Assembly (NCBI GenBank): GCA_014084085.1
Contig: NPFB01000117.1
Coordinates: forward strand, 595 to 64,594
Length of the DNA: 64,000 nt
Source of the DNA: Hondaea fermentalgiana
Taxonomy: Eukaryota; Sar; Bigyra; Thraustochytrida; Thraustochytriidae
Reading direction: 5' to 3'
Shown here: piece by piece, positions 38,301 through 47,451 of the stretch
Numbering within the stretch: position 1 is the first letter of the stretch
Layout of the letters: each line of letters starts with the position of its first letter
The notes under the pieces: model-generated
Told to the model about the DNA's origin: nothing
Databases searched by the model: none
What the model saw: the letters and a program-made list of their open reading frames with translations, nothing else
Made by a program: the position numbers and the translations under genes

Positions 38301-38498
38301 GATGTCCTCGATGCCTCAGACGTCGCACTCACTCTCAAGTATGTTTCCGACCCGGCGCGCGCGGCGCACAAGATCCGTACTCTCGCGTTTCGCCGCGGTT
38401 CTGCGGATAACATTTCCGTTGTTTGTGTCCGCTTCGACCTTCTTTCTTCTTCTGCTGCGTCGCACGGCCGTTCTGCAACGTCCGTCGCGACTGACTGA
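35382..38498 (+). CDS. PP2C-type protein phosphatase with leucine-rich repeats; start uncertain
   Basis: The frame opens after a stop at 35325-35327 and runs to 38498, but the first ATG is 36108 (796 aa from there). 35382 (TTG) is given as the approximate start of coding-like sequence. N-terminal part: Ser/Asn/Gln-rich, disordered. About 1,040 bp in begin three RNI-type LRRs (LSLSDCGVTHRAVMI, LDLSHNVLGKRGVRNI, LDLSHNSLNDRALEGL). The C-terminal third is a PP2C domain: RRATMED, FDGHGG, GDSRALLV, AVSRALGD, GCDGVWD and SADNISVV, the metal-binding Asp residues all present. The usual T-DH-KP motif reads RVIKPLDAEE, so one loop is altered. PP2Cs are Mg/Mn-dependent Ser/Thr phosphatases; the LRRs probably select the target. 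No introns in the 3' part. Confidence 0.82.
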   Translation: MLRKGAVPDDDSDPARGGPASSGSNSSNGSDSSTSRGQKRSRNQKKAATHSTTDPGDQTDTNASANTFSTQNRLPNTRTSSSATTVSGGGGSDPGLSTAPILSRHQRHIDNTTQAQAQSSRRQEPQNQYRFTSRFRFPQRAQSAPVREEAGASLQGPRRANGNDTNPSDVTLDADVVDPELSIDTEPIGFNGELFLEVAPFEQGSRSPIDQFGLATPQAYRANRLSLRTVDEEELEALNLQSMGACHGRASDLGPGASGPGPGGVFSEVDRAKASMVMFFNKAKRLAIEDARRGQENDAAALSPEFDRLVVSKIEQGWQEAHRQDKSSIDLDFRQQRAIIGEHGSVAIAHLVHDGCDIRALSLSDCGVTHRAVMIIGEGLRQNCTLVSLDLSHNVLGKRGVRNILKYMRKNHTLTTLNLSNTSIDEECAHSLSNRLLLCSNVVEDLDLSHNSLNDRALEGLAHALACNHRMRKLNIEGNGGPSHAIRVQRLHRRISDSSANSSNSNGGAGVGTPNGSEAEIASQGWSAEESTIRIQKYLERNNVAAAVLDDFFATLALPGSGSQGSRNGIPGGVNGAEKKPASRSQVFLRAIGSAASLNSRKKTDTAAEASTIQSSGNGAGGDAQHHHQDNGGGDDDESEEYDYGSFVGVNRARPLMSGSSSVAGDVVGGDTTSTPTQDMSSGGGGGGGHSSHAMATFGKRSSSDDSNKSFGWMRPDQQSDKASMLAAALTGSVSPAPAPFAGEPGQLMFADSSRLNFGFAETRGRRATMEDVTLLRENFGARQSDFLFGIFDGHGGVECAKFAQRWLPEVLQNELAAALDAHEAANRDATVTMCMARAFRGVQAKCRYLNIMNGSCAVIAYVSGSDLYVANLGDSRALLVGPDQSTRQLGRVIKPLDAEELQRIDESGGFVSNTGRVCGMLAVSRALGDIEYSPIVSSEPTFAVHHFDWLPALPAFDAARYAWLVLGCDGVWDVLDASDVALTLKYVSDPARAAHKIRTLAFRRGSADNISVVCVRFDLLSSSAASHGRSATSVATD

Positions 38499-39203
38499 TT
38501 TTTCCTCCTTCTTCCTGTCAACAACTGACTGACTTTCTGATTTCATTCATCTCCTTTTCGAGCTCTTGTCCAGCGTCTGATGTAGTAGTAGTACGTATGA
38601 TCACGGCAGGATTTTGATTTCTTTCTTTTGCGTTGCCAAGGCGAGTCGCTGAGCTTTTTTCTCTGGAATGCCTTTGCATACTGCGAGAACTCATCATCGG
38701 GGCACCTGAAGGCTGGAGAGTAGATAGAGTGGAGACTTGCATCCTAGTAAAGCACATGATCGTTTTTACAGTATCTTTTGAGAAGTTCCAGGCCTAAATA
38801 AAAAAATAAAGAAGTACCAGAACAACAAGAGCGACAACAACACCATTTTCCGACCAAGGTGTCATTTATGGTTGGGAAACAAAGAGGAGGAAAATGCAAA
38901 GTTTTTCTTGGACCAAAATCGAACTTTTCCTTCGCGACTGGAAACTACATCACAACTACTACACTCTTCGGCTTAGACCTCGAGCCTATGTCTAGATAGA
39001 TTCTGATTCTGACGACTAGAATACCTCGTTTTTTTCCTTTTCTTTGTCCGTCGCGGTGGCGCAAAAGAGGCAAGATATAGGTATGCCTAGGCCTAGCCTG
39101 TAGCAACGTGGCGTTGCTATTTTCATTCACTTCACCATGGCATGATGATCATAACATAACATAAAGTCGTGCGAGCACTGCGCGAGGGACGCGGGTCGTA
39201 CCC
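38499..39203. other. Intergenic region, PP2C to syntaxin-18
   Basis: About 700 bp, AT-richer than flanks. AATAAA-like sequences near 38798, TAGGCCTA at 39088-39095, and two AACAT repeats before 39165. No gene seen. Confidence 0.5.
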
Positions 39204-40370
39204 ATGGATGTCACGGAAACCTTTTGGGCGGCGGTAGACCGCGCCGAGACAGCACTACAGCGACGCGCGGCACGAAGGCCGCCCGAGGCAACAAGCCAGG
39301 GTCAAGATGCTCCCGGCACAGGCCGACGATCCTTTGCTGCGGACTCGCTCGAGTCACTTCGCAAGCTCGTCGGCGCGCAGGAGACCATTGCGCAGGTAGC
39401 GGAAGCATACGCGACGTTTACGTACTCCACGTCGTCCGCCTCGGCCCGAGGGCTCACTGATCGTGAACGGGACGCCTTTGACGCCAGACTTGCAAGCGTC
39501 GTTGGCGACGAACGTGCCAAGGTGGACGCCCTGCGGAATGCCGTCCAGGCCATGGGCGCAGCGAGACCGGACTCCGCGCTTGCGCACCAGCAAGCAGCTG
39601 TGCACCGTTTGTACGAGATTCTTCAAAATATCACCAAAGCCTCTGGCGAGCTCCAGCTGCTTCGCCTGCGACATACCACATCGTCGCGCACAGCGCTCTA
39701 CGCTTCTGCGGCAGATGACGGCAGTGACGCACACAAAACACATGCTCGCGAACAGGACGAAGCGCGAATCGCTCGTCTCGTTAAAGAGGCACAGCAGAGC
39801 ACTTCCTTCGATCCAGATGCTGATGATGACCTTGATATTAAAATGTACAATGCACAGAACCGTGCACTGCGCCATCGTCGCCGTAAGCGCGTTATTGAGG
39901 AGGAGCCACAGGAGGATCAGGATCGCAGGAGCCCCGAGGTAAATCACGCAAACGATGTAGACACGGCACGACATGACAGCCGTGCGGCCTTAGGCCTCGA
40001 TGTCGCGGACGCGAGCGATCATGAGGATGTGATGGAACAGGCACCCGATCAAGCCCTGATGCAAGCTCTGGAATCAGAACAAACAGCCTTGCAGTCTCGG
40101 CTCGACAGCGAGCTGGAAGCCGTGAAAAAGGCTGAAACGCAAATGAATGAATTCTCGCAAATGCTCTCATTCTTCAATGACAAGATCGTGGAGCAAAGCG
40201 AGTTCGTGGATAATATTTTCAAGGATGTGCAGACAAGCACTATTTTTATGGACATGTCGACCGAGCAGCTTCTCAGTGCAAAGAGCCACAGTTCCAATTT
40301 TCGCCGAAATGTCATTCTGTTCTTTGCCATCGCGTCGGGACTCTTGCTTCTACTTGACGCCATGGACTGA
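39204..40370 (+). CDS. STX18: Syntaxin-18-like Qa-SNARE
   Basis: 388 aa. Syntaxin-18/Ufe1 is the ER Qa-SNARE for retrograde vesicles from the Golgi. N-terminal helical region about 1-180, including DRERDAFDARL; acidic linker about 210-285; SNARE motif about 296-352 (MNEFSQMLSFFNDKIVEQSEFVDNI), with the Qa glutamine expected near its centre. A C-terminal anchor (NVILFFAIASGLLLLLDAMD) with only two residues after LLDA fits a tail-anchored protein, as in animal syntaxin-18, where the end is LLFLDWYDS. Single exon; ATG in context CCCATGG. Confidence 0.88.
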   Translation: MDVTETFWAAVDRAETALQRRAARRPPEATSQGQDAPGTGRRSFAADSLESLRKLVGAQETIAQVAEAYATFTYSTSSASARGLTDRERDAFDARLASVVGDERAKVDALRNAVQAMGAARPDSALAHQQAAVHRLYEILQNITKASGELQLLRLRHTTSSRTALYASAADDGSDAHKTHAREQDEARIARLVKEAQQSTSFDPDADDDLDIKMYNAQNRALRHRRRKRVIEEEPQEDQDRRSPEVNHANDVDTARHDSRAALGLDVADASDHEDVMEQAPDQALMQALESEQTALQSRLDSELEAVKKAETQMNEFSQMLSFFNDKIVEQSEFVDNIFKDVQTSTIFMDMSTEQLLSAKSHSSNFRRNVILFFAIASGLLLLLDAMD

Positions 40371-40617
40371 CTGTAAAAAGTAGAACCAGAGGATCCCCAA
40401 AGAAGACAAAAAAGCTTGTAAGAGCTTTGTTGGTCAAGTCTGGGGGTTGAATTCGTTGACACGTCTTTTAGCTGCCAGCTTGATTTCGCAGACGCGCAGA
40501 TCTTCGAGTCGAGTCAAACGCGAGGGATGAGACCAAACTTTGGATATGCACCCAATTTTGGGCATTTCCATCATAGAATATACCTTTACATGTAATTCAC
40601 AACTTTTGTCTTTTTCA
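40371..40617. other. Convergent 3' region
   Basis: About 250 bp between the stops of syntaxin-18 and the next gene. No gene seen. Confidence 0.5.
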
Positions 40618-43347
40618 TTAAGCCGATCGCCCATCCTCGAAAAGAGAAGACGAACTCCGAAGCCGACGCAAATTGAAAAGGAGCTGCGCGTTGGCCTGAT
40701 TCATCGTCGTTCGCGCAGCCACCTCCGCGGTGACATCGTGAATGCCTACAGGCGCGAAATCGGAAGGACTTGTTGGACTGTTCATGCCATCGTCTTCCTC
40801 GGGGCCCTCCGGATGGTAATCGCCATAGCGCTGCTCATACTTATCCGGTAGAAAAAAACGCCCATGTCTTCGGCTTTCACGCTCGAGCTCATCTTGTTCG
40901 CACTGCCAGGAGGAAGCGGCTTGGTCTCCATGGCTGCTATCCTCGTTTGAAAGCCCAGGGCTCAGCGACCGCGTCAATAACGTGCTCGCCGAGCTACTCG
41001 ATATCGGAGACGCGAGCTTGCTCAAGGCGTGATCGACCTGATTCCCTGCCTCAACAAGCGTGGGAAGCAGACGCGATTTGCCTAGGCTCCTTTGCGTGTG
41101 ACCAGTGACAGCACTTCCTTCTTCATCTTGGTACTTTTGGTCTTGTTTATGTCGTTCGACTTCTTGTTGCCTTTGCTCCTCTTGTTGCCTTTGTCTTTGC
41201 TCCTGAGATTCTTGCCAGCGGCGACGCAGTGACGCCGACGTTGCAGAGAGCGACGAGGAAGAAGAGGAGTGCGATAAAAGGCTATGTCGGTGTCCGTGCT
41301 CGCTTGCGTGGGGCATAGGTGGCGCAGCAATGGCCTCATCATCAACGTCGTCGGCATTTCCAATCTCATCAAAGCGGGAAGCACCGCGCACGCCGGTTGC
41401 TTGCGCAATGGCCTCGCTGCGAGCCTTGACTCGTTCGTGGTATTCCACGAGCGGCTGAGGCGGCGGCGGGATCACCCGAAGGACCGTGTACCCCTTGCGC
41501 GTATATCCAGTAGCCTTTGTGGGTGTGAGGAGGTTGCCCATAATAGGCAGCTTGAAGAGAATAAAGGGCATCGCAGTGAGGCCGTAGATTGTGCTGAGCC
41601 AATACAGGGTGGCGCGTAGCTGCCAGCCGCGGAGCTCGAGCCCAAAATAAGCCAAGGCGCCGAGCGCAAGAACTGTGCACACAGCAAAGGTGTCCCACCA
41701 AAACAGATTGCGCAAGCGTCCGCCGCGACCAAGACGCACCTTGGCGCGTAAGGCAGCCTGATTTCGATCTGTACGCGCCTCATCGAGCAGATGGGCGTCG
41801 CGAGGATCATTGACTGCGCGGCAAGGTTCCGAGTAAGGCAAAATGAAGAATGTGAGCCAAACAATGACAATCTGCACCGCAAAAAAGATCGCGTCAGAGT
41901 ATTCCTTGATCATGGGGCCCTCTGTTGCACAAGTAGGGACCTCGCGATTGGCGCACCAAAAATACGCAAAGGCCCCGCGAATGAGATTCAGGCAGCCTTG
42001 GGAAAAAAACTTGGCCGATTGAAAGCCAACAATGAATTGCGAGAGCTGAAACTCGTCACGTTTGTCATGAAGGATGAAGACAAAGAACCACCACAACATG
42101 CCTACACCAGGAATAAGGCCAACAAACTGCAAGACAATGTACCATGGACTGCGCAGCATGCGCCAAAAGCTGCGATCAAAAGGCGCCAACGTGTAGAGAA
42201 CCCAAGCGCGCACCCCTCGTGCTGTACGACGAATGGTCGTACGTCTGGGCCGAGCAAAACACATGCTGTTGCGCTGGCGACGTTTGCTCCTTCGCATCCA
42301 GCGGCGACGCCATCTCCAGCATAGACGACGTGCCTGACCCGCGCGACGAGCAATGAGTCGACGAGTCATCACCGTTGGGCTGCTGTTCCGCATTGTCTTT
42401 GCTGACAACGAGAAGCCCTCGGATCGAGGTGCGTCGCTGCTCGAATCCACCTCAGACAGGGTCTCCGAGTCGGTGTCTTCATCTTCCTCCACGTCATCCT
42501 CGTCCTCGTCATCGTCATCCTCGTCTGCTTCGATATGTTTTCCGTCTCGGTCGTCATCGTCATCTTCGTCATCATCGTCGTCATCGTCAAAGTCTGAGGC
42601 AAAGTCTTCTTCCTCGTCATCATCAACATCCTCCATGAGAGAGTCGAGTACCTGGTCAATTTCAAGTTCGGCGGAATCCTCAGCATCATCATCTTTGGCA
42701 TCTTGGAGTAGTCGTCTCCCCGAGCGGCGACGCGCAAAAGCTGCCTCCGAAGGTCGACGCCGGCGCGGCGTCCGTTTGGCCCGGTAGGACCGAATATATT
42801 CATTTGTTTTTGTAAAAAGCGCCAGTTTGATGTCGGGGAGAAGAACATCGACAAAGTCATCGATCGTACTTTGAATGCGTAGTGGCATATACGGGTCTTT
42901 GACCAGTCCTTTGAACTTTTCGCCGACCATGTCCATTTGTTGGTCAAGGAAGCCCTCCACTCGCGTCTGCAAACTCTCTTGCAATGCTGCAGACTGCTTT
43001 TCCATAAAGCTCGCAGCAAGCTGAGGAACAATGGTAGCGCCTGCAGTGAGGCTACGCAAAATAAGCATACCAAGGCTCACCTTGGTGATGATGTATCTCC
43101 CCAACGAGACATGGGCCGCCACGAAGGTGCGCCAGATATTCCCCCTTTCATGCAACTTGCGCCAGTACCTGCCGCCGTGTATTTCGCTGGTTCTCTTGGT
43201 CGACCTCCACAGCAGACCAATGTACAAGCTCAACACCACGTGGTACCAGCGCAGGCCCTTTTGCTGCCTCGCGAGGCTGCGCCCGACGACCTGGAGTACC
43301 TGCCTCCTGGAGACGCCGAGGCTCCGGACGAGTCCGCTGACCCTCAT
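40618..43347 (-). CDS. Multi-pass membrane protein of unknown function, acidic central region
   Basis: 909 aa. An N-terminal region (1-180) contains WRTFVAAHVSLGRYIITKVSLGMLILR, probably membrane-associated. About 215-310 is very acidic (runs of D and E). About 315-375 is Arg-rich. About 375-600 holds four or five hydrophobic helices (WYIVLQFVGLIPGVGMLWWFFVFIL, IIFFAVQIVIVWLTFFILP-type). The pattern FDRSFWRMLRSPWY and the KRDEFQLSQFIVGFQSAKF loop recall a conserved family of plant and protist membrane proteins of unknown role, recalled rather than checked. The C-terminal 300 residues are Ser- and Gln-rich, including a QEQRQRQQEEQ run. The Arg-rich stretch reads like an off-frame sequence (see findings). 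ATG at 43347. Confidence 0.7.
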   Translation of the reverse strand: MRVSGLVRSLGVSRRQVLQVVGRSLARQQKGLRWYHVVLSLYIGLLWRSTKRTSEIHGGRYWRKLHERGNIWRTFVAAHVSLGRYIITKVSLGMLILRSLTAGATIVPQLAASFMEKQSAALQESLQTRVEGFLDQQMDMVGEKFKGLVKDPYMPLRIQSTIDDFVDVLLPDIKLALFTKTNEYIRSYRAKRTPRRRRPSEAAFARRRSGRRLLQDAKDDDAEDSAELEIDQVLDSLMEDVDDDEEEDFASDFDDDDDDDEDDDDDRDGKHIEADEDDDDEDEDDVEEDEDTDSETLSEVDSSSDAPRSEGFSLSAKTMRNSSPTVMTRRLIARRAGQARRLCWRWRRRWMRRSKRRQRNSMCFARPRRTTIRRTARGVRAWVLYTLAPFDRSFWRMLRSPWYIVLQFVGLIPGVGMLWWFFVFILHDKRDEFQLSQFIVGFQSAKFFSQGCLNLIRGAFAYFWCANREVPTCATEGPMIKEYSDAIFFAVQIVIVWLTFFILPYSEPCRAVNDPRDAHLLDEARTDRNQAALRAKVRLGRGGRLRNLFWWDTFAVCTVLALGALAYFGLELRGWQLRATLYWLSTIYGLTAMPFILFKLPIMGNLLTPTKATGYTRKGYTVLRVIPPPPQPLVEYHERVKARSEAIAQATGVRGASRFDEIGNADDVDDEAIAAPPMPHASEHGHRHSLLSHSSSSSSLSATSASLRRRWQESQEQRQRQQEEQRQQEVERHKQDQKYQDEEGSAVTGHTQRSLGKSRLLPTLVEAGNQVDHALSKLASPISSSSASTLLTRSLSPGLSNEDSSHGDQAASSWQCEQDELERESRRHGRFFLPDKYEQRYGDYHPEGPEEDDGMNSPTSPSDFAPVGIHDVTAEVAARTTMNQANAQLLFNLRRLRSSSSLFEDGRSA

Positions 43348-44054
43348 GTTCCGCCAGCGACGCGAACCTGCTCGGATGAGCGTGGGCCGGCCGGCCAGGC
43401 CAGCAAGCGTGTGTCAGGACCGAGACCCGGGCTCAGTCCCGTGTCGGTGCTGCCCGCTCACCCGCTCGCTCGCGGCACTATGCGGAGCGTGCGGCCTCGC
43501 GGGCATCCAACCTTGGTTGGGGTTTGCGAGTCTCACGATTCGACGATCCGGAATATGCCTTTTAGGGCCCCTTCTTGGAGAGATAGGAAGTGTTCACATC
43601 CAACGGCTCCTTTGCTTCGCTGGCCCTCTTCTTTTCACGGAGGCACGCCATGCATCATGGAATGGACTAAAGTCGACAACTCACCGTCGGTACGCAGGAA
43701 AAACAAGACAAGTCAAGACAAGACACGAAAAGACAAGACACGAAAAGACACTGCCTAAGGCTGTCAGGGCAACTGCTTTATGGCTTGGAATTCATTTGCT
43801 TGCTTTGCTCGCTGACCGGTTGGCGCCAGACACTTTGGGAGGGTTTGTCAATGCGCAAGAAAACAGCAAACACCTGGAGCGCGTGAGGAAAGCGTGTGCC
43901 CCGATTCTCTTCGCACTGACACTACACTCCACCCCACCGTCCCGGTGTCAGAGCTTGTGGTCTCCGTTCCGGTCCCGGTGGTCTCAGTCTTTGCAAATTT
44001 TTCCTCGCTCGCTCGCGGCCAGCACCTTGTCGCAGCGTGACCTAAGGAAACATC
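43348..44054. promoter_or_regulatory. Divergent promoter region, membrane protein and PP1
   Basis: About 700 bp with tandem AAGACACGAAAAGACA-type repeats at about 43705-43755. No TATA box recognised, no coding signal. Confidence 0.4.
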
Positions 44055-45113
44055 ATGGCATTACCAGCCACTCACACAGAGACGAAGACGAACGCGCAAG
44101 GAGAGGGCTGGGCCGGGGCCGCTGCTGGGGAGAAGCAGTATCCTACATTTCAGTTGACTCCCGAAGAAGACGCGCGAGCAGAAACGATCATCAAAAAATG
44201 CCTTTCATTCAAGTTTGACAGATCCGATGATCTCGAAGTCGAAACTGATGAAGCCGAGGCTCTTTGGCTCATGGCCAAGAGCGAGCTGGCCATGCTATCG
44301 CAGCCATCATTATTGCGGCTCCGTGCGCCCATCAGGATAGTTGGCGATATCCACGGTCAATATGTGGATCTTTTGCGTGCCTTCGAGCTTGGAGGCTACC
44401 CCCCAAACGAGAGCTATCTTTTCCTAGGTGACTACATTGACCGCGGGCGCAATGGGATTGAATGCATGATGCTCCTTCTTGCCCTTAAAGTGCGCTTTCC
44501 CAACCACATTTTCCTCTTGCGCGGCAACCACGAAAGCGAGTCGATCAACAGGGTGTACGGTTTCTTTGCTGAATGCAAGAGAAGGTTAACAATGAAGTGT
44601 TGGGAAGCTTGCAATGCTGTTTTCGCAACCATGCCCATTGCGGCTGTGATTGAAGAAAAGGTCTTTTGCATTCACGGGGGGCTGTCGCCGTTGCTGGAGG
44701 ATCTCTCACAGATTGAGAATCTGAGACGACCTCTTCAGATCCCGCCGCGTGGGATGCTCATTGATTTCCTCTGGAGCGACCCCGACGCGGATGTGCGTGG
44801 GTGGGCAGAGAGCGACCGCGGGATTTCATATAATTTCGGGGCCGACGTGCTCAAGAGCTTTCTGCGCAAGTACAAGTTCGATCTTTTAGTGCGTGCGCAC
44901 CAGGTCGTGGAGGCAGGGTACGAGCTTTTTGCGGACCGTCAACTCGTGACGCTTTTCAGCGCACCCAACTATTGCGGAGAATTTGACAATGCAGGGGCCA
45001 TCATGGTTGTCGAGAGCGACCTTCGCTGTCGTTTTCTGATCATTGCGCCACGGCTCAAGAACGGCTTCCACTACTCATACGACGGCAGACCCAAGACCCC
45101 TGTTTTTGATTGA
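44055..45113 (+). CDS. Protein phosphatase 1 catalytic subunit-like
   Basis: 352 aa. PP1-type Ser/Thr phosphatase with all catalytic motifs: GDIHGQY (about 97), GDYIDRG (about 126), RGNHES (about 157), HGGLSP, and the C-terminal SAPNYCGEFDNAGA. The toxin/inhibitor groove and HQVVEAGYE match PP1. The N-terminus (about 40 extra residues) differs from standard PP1. GDYIDRGRNGIECMMLLLALK replaces the more common GDYVDRGKQSLE, so it is a divergent PP1 rather than the core isoform. Two metal ions in the active site are expected. ATG in context CATCATGG. No introns. Confidence 0.92.
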   Translation: MALPATHTETKTNAQGEGWAGAAAGEKQYPTFQLTPEEDARAETIIKKCLSFKFDRSDDLEVETDEAEALWLMAKSELAMLSQPSLLRLRAPIRIVGDIHGQYVDLLRAFELGGYPPNESYLFLGDYIDRGRNGIECMMLLLALKVRFPNHIFLLRGNHESESINRVYGFFAECKRRLTMKCWEACNAVFATMPIAAVIEEKVFCIHGGLSPLLEDLSQIENLRRPLQIPPRGMLIDFLWSDPDADVRGWAESDRGISYNFGADVLKSFLRKYKFDLLVRAHQVVEAGYELFADRQLVTLFSAPNYCGEFDNAGAIMVVESDLRCRFLIIAPRLKNGFHYSYDGRPKTPVFD

Positions 45114-45352
45114 CGATCGATTTTCATTTTTGGTCCTTCTCTGTCTTGGTCTTTTCTGTTCTTTCGGCTTCTTCCCATTCATCCATTCATCCATTCATTC
45201 ATTCCTTTCTTTCTTTTCTTCCGGGTATAGACCCAGCCTACGAAATACTTTTGCAATAAAAATTAAGGCTTGTAATGGACTCACTGTATCTGTAAGTTCC
45301 CACCATTGTCACGCGAGGTCGGTCCGGATACATTCTCGACCACTACATTTCT
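45114..45352. other. Convergent 3' region with CATT/ATTC repeats
   Basis: CATTCATCCATTCATTC-type repeats at 45175-45210 and an AATAAA at 45254. No gene. Confidence 0.5.
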
Positions 45353-46348
45353 TTACTGGGCAAGTCTGGCGCGCTTGGCCTCCTTGCACGCATAATTCTT
45401 TTCCTCTTGCTCGTAACGGCGAAAACCCGTGAGGTGCCAAAGTTCCTCGACAGCCTCGGCGTCAAGAGGCTCCGGTGCGGCATCTTGATCGTGCATCTCG
45501 GCAAGGCGTGCCTTCACGGCCTCCTTGGCGGCCAGCAGTACGTCAAAGGGATAGGCTGCAAAGGTATATCCCATCGAGCGCAGCTTGCGCCCTGTGAGCC
45601 GAGGCGTCTTGCCGCGTGCAAGCATGTTGGCCATCTTGATTCCATCGACCTGCTCACAATACTGGCGCATTTCCTCCTCAGAGTGTGGGGCCTCAAGAAA
45701 AGTGGCGTCTGCGCCAGCTTCGAGAAAGGCCTGGCAACGTGCAATTGCTTCGTCAAGACCATGCGTGGCGCGTGCATCCGTACGCGCCAAGATGAGGATT
45801 CCTGGGTCGTTCGCGGGCAGACGACGCTCCCGGCGCAAGGCGTCGCGTGCATCAGCGGCGGCGCGGATTTTGTTGACGGATTCTTCGCGCGAGAGAACCT
45901 GCTTGCCATCGGTGTGGCCGCATTGTTTCGGGGCGACCTGATCTTCGAGCATAACCATTGCGACACCGGCCTTGTGGAATGCTTTGACGGTCCTTTGCAC
46001 GTTCATAGCATTACCATATCCGTCATCGCCATCGGCAATGACGGGGTACCCGGGCGATACGGCTTCGCAAACTGTGTCGTGTGCCTGGAGCATTTCATGA
46101 AAGGAAATGAGGCCTGTATCAGGCATGCCTCGGCTGGCTGCGGCAGCAAAGCCTGCGCTAAAGACGGCCTCGAAGCCAGCCTTTTCCACGAGCTTGGCAC
46201 TCAGGGCATCGTACGAGGCTGGGACGAGCATGACTCCTGGACCCTTGCCGTCTGCACCTTCGGAGCCCGTTCCCAGGTGGGCCTGTAGGGCTTTTTGCAG
46301 TCGCGCTGCAGGCGACAGGGCCACATCGGCGTCTTCTCCTTTCACCAT
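45353..46348 (-). CDS. PEP mutase / isocitrate lyase superfamily enzyme (carboxyvinyl-carboxyphosphonate mutase-like)
   Basis: 331 aa from ATG 46348 (the frame extends only to a GTG 9 bp further). PEP-mutase/isocitrate-lyase fold: substrate-site AAAASRGMPDTG, metal-site VIADGDDGYGNA, EDQVAPKQCGH (the catalytic loop, where isocitrate lyases have K[KR]CGH), ILARTDARATHGLDEAI and KMANMLARGKTPRLT. Among relatives it is closest to plant carboxyvinyl-carboxyphosphonate phosphorylmutase and oxaloacetate/methylisocitrate-type lyases. The reaction (C-C lyase or P-C mutase) cannot be decided from sequence. No clear targeting peptide. No introns. Confidence 0.85.
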   Translation of the reverse strand: MVKGEDADVALSPAARLQKALQAHLGTGSEGADGKGPGVMLVPASYDALSAKLVEKAGFEAVFSAGFAAAASRGMPDTGLISFHEMLQAHDTVCEAVSPGYPVIADGDDGYGNAMNVQRTVKAFHKAGVAMVMLEDQVAPKQCGHTDGKQVLSREESVNKIRAAADARDALRRERRLPANDPGILILARTDARATHGLDEAIARCQAFLEAGADATFLEAPHSEEEMRQYCEQVDGIKMANMLARGKTPRLTGRKLRSMGYTFAAYPFDVLLAAKEAVKARLAEMHDQDAAPEPLDAEAVEELWHLTGFRRYEQEEKNYACKEAKRARLAQ

Positions 46349-47068
46349 CCTCTCCACCTGTCGGCTCCTCTTCGTCTCGTCTCCTCTCGCCTCGACCCAC
46401 TTCGGCTCCGCCGTTCTCGTTTTGCCGCGCTCTGCAAGGCAAGCTGTGCAGTGGCAAAAGATCTCCTTGTTCTGGTCGCTGTCGTGCGGTCACTCAGTTA
46501 GGCAGGCTCTCAGTCCACCACGGCCGCTCCGGTGGAACCCAGGGTGATCCGAGGCCGGCCCGGGCCGTCCCCTCCGGCACGCGCGGGCTCCCTTCGCGCG
46601 CCGCGCGCGGCCTTCTTCGTCTCGCTCTTCTGGCTGCGCCGGTGTCGCGACAGCGGCATCTTGCGATGCGCAAAATATCTAGTCAGCTGGTCACCCTTCA
46701 CCGCCGGATCAAGACTCTTATTTTTTCAGGTACTTTTTTAAGGTACCTCCTTTTTATTTTTATTTTCGCCCTTTTGGGGACCCCAAAGCGCGGTTCGGGT
46801 GCCCGGTACCCGCCTTAAGGCGCAGGGCGGAAAGAGGGGCAAGGACAGGGGGAGTTAAGGCGGCACGCGCTGCGACTGCCCGCGAGAGGCAGCGGCGGAG
46901 ACAGGCAGGCAAGGCAGGCAGGCAGGCAGGTAGGCAGTCTCTTTCGCGACAGCGCCTCGAGCCCGGGAGTCCGCACGCCTCGCGCGCGCTTCTGTGTCCA
47001 CGCCCGCGCGCTCCGCCCCGCCTTCGCGCCCCCGACCTTGCCGCGGCGACAGCGGCGACCGGAGAAAG
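46349..47068. promoter_or_regulatory. Divergent promoter region, PEP-mutase family and small membrane protein
   Basis: About 720 bp. GC-rich with GGCAGGCAGGCA repeats at about 46905-46935 and T-runs near 46725-46770. No gene seen. Confidence 0.4.
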
Positions 47069-47451
47069 ATGGGATTCCTGCTGGGCGCCGTCACCGGCCT
47101 CGGGGTGAACCTTTGGAGCAGGGGCCTGCGCCAGCTGCCTCTGACCAGCGGTACGTGGAGCGCGGGAGACGCGTAGGGTGGAGGAAGGGTATCTGATGAT
47201 TTTTGTGAAGAAGAGCAGCAGCTGACTGACGTGCGCCTGGTTTGACATTTTGCTTTTTTTGACTTGCTTTTCGCTCTGACCTATTTTGCGATACGTACGC
47301 AGCACCATGGGAGCACGTTCTGGCTCTCGGCGCCGGAGGCCTTGTCGGCTACAAGTATGACTTTTGGATGGAGGACCTCAAGCAGGGTCTCCAAGAAGAC
47401 CTGGAGCGCCACGGCAGGAAAGCGGATGTGTACAACACCAAGTACGCTTAG
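47069..47451 (+). CDS. Small membrane protein, two exons, possibly a mitochondrial complex I accessory subunit
   Basis: Exon 1 47069-47150, exon 2 47303-47451 (donor GTACGT, acceptor ACGCAG), 76 aa; phase 1 intron. The protein has a hydrophobic N-terminus (GFLLGAVTGLGVNLW), a conserved-looking LRQLPLTSAPWEHVLALGAGGLVGYKYDFW centre and a charged end. One or two short membrane helices. The size and WEHV/GYKYDFW pattern resemble small inner-membrane subunits of the NDUFC2 or fungal 9-10 kDa type; this is a suggestion only. The presence of intron and stop make a real gene likely. Confidence 0.6.
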
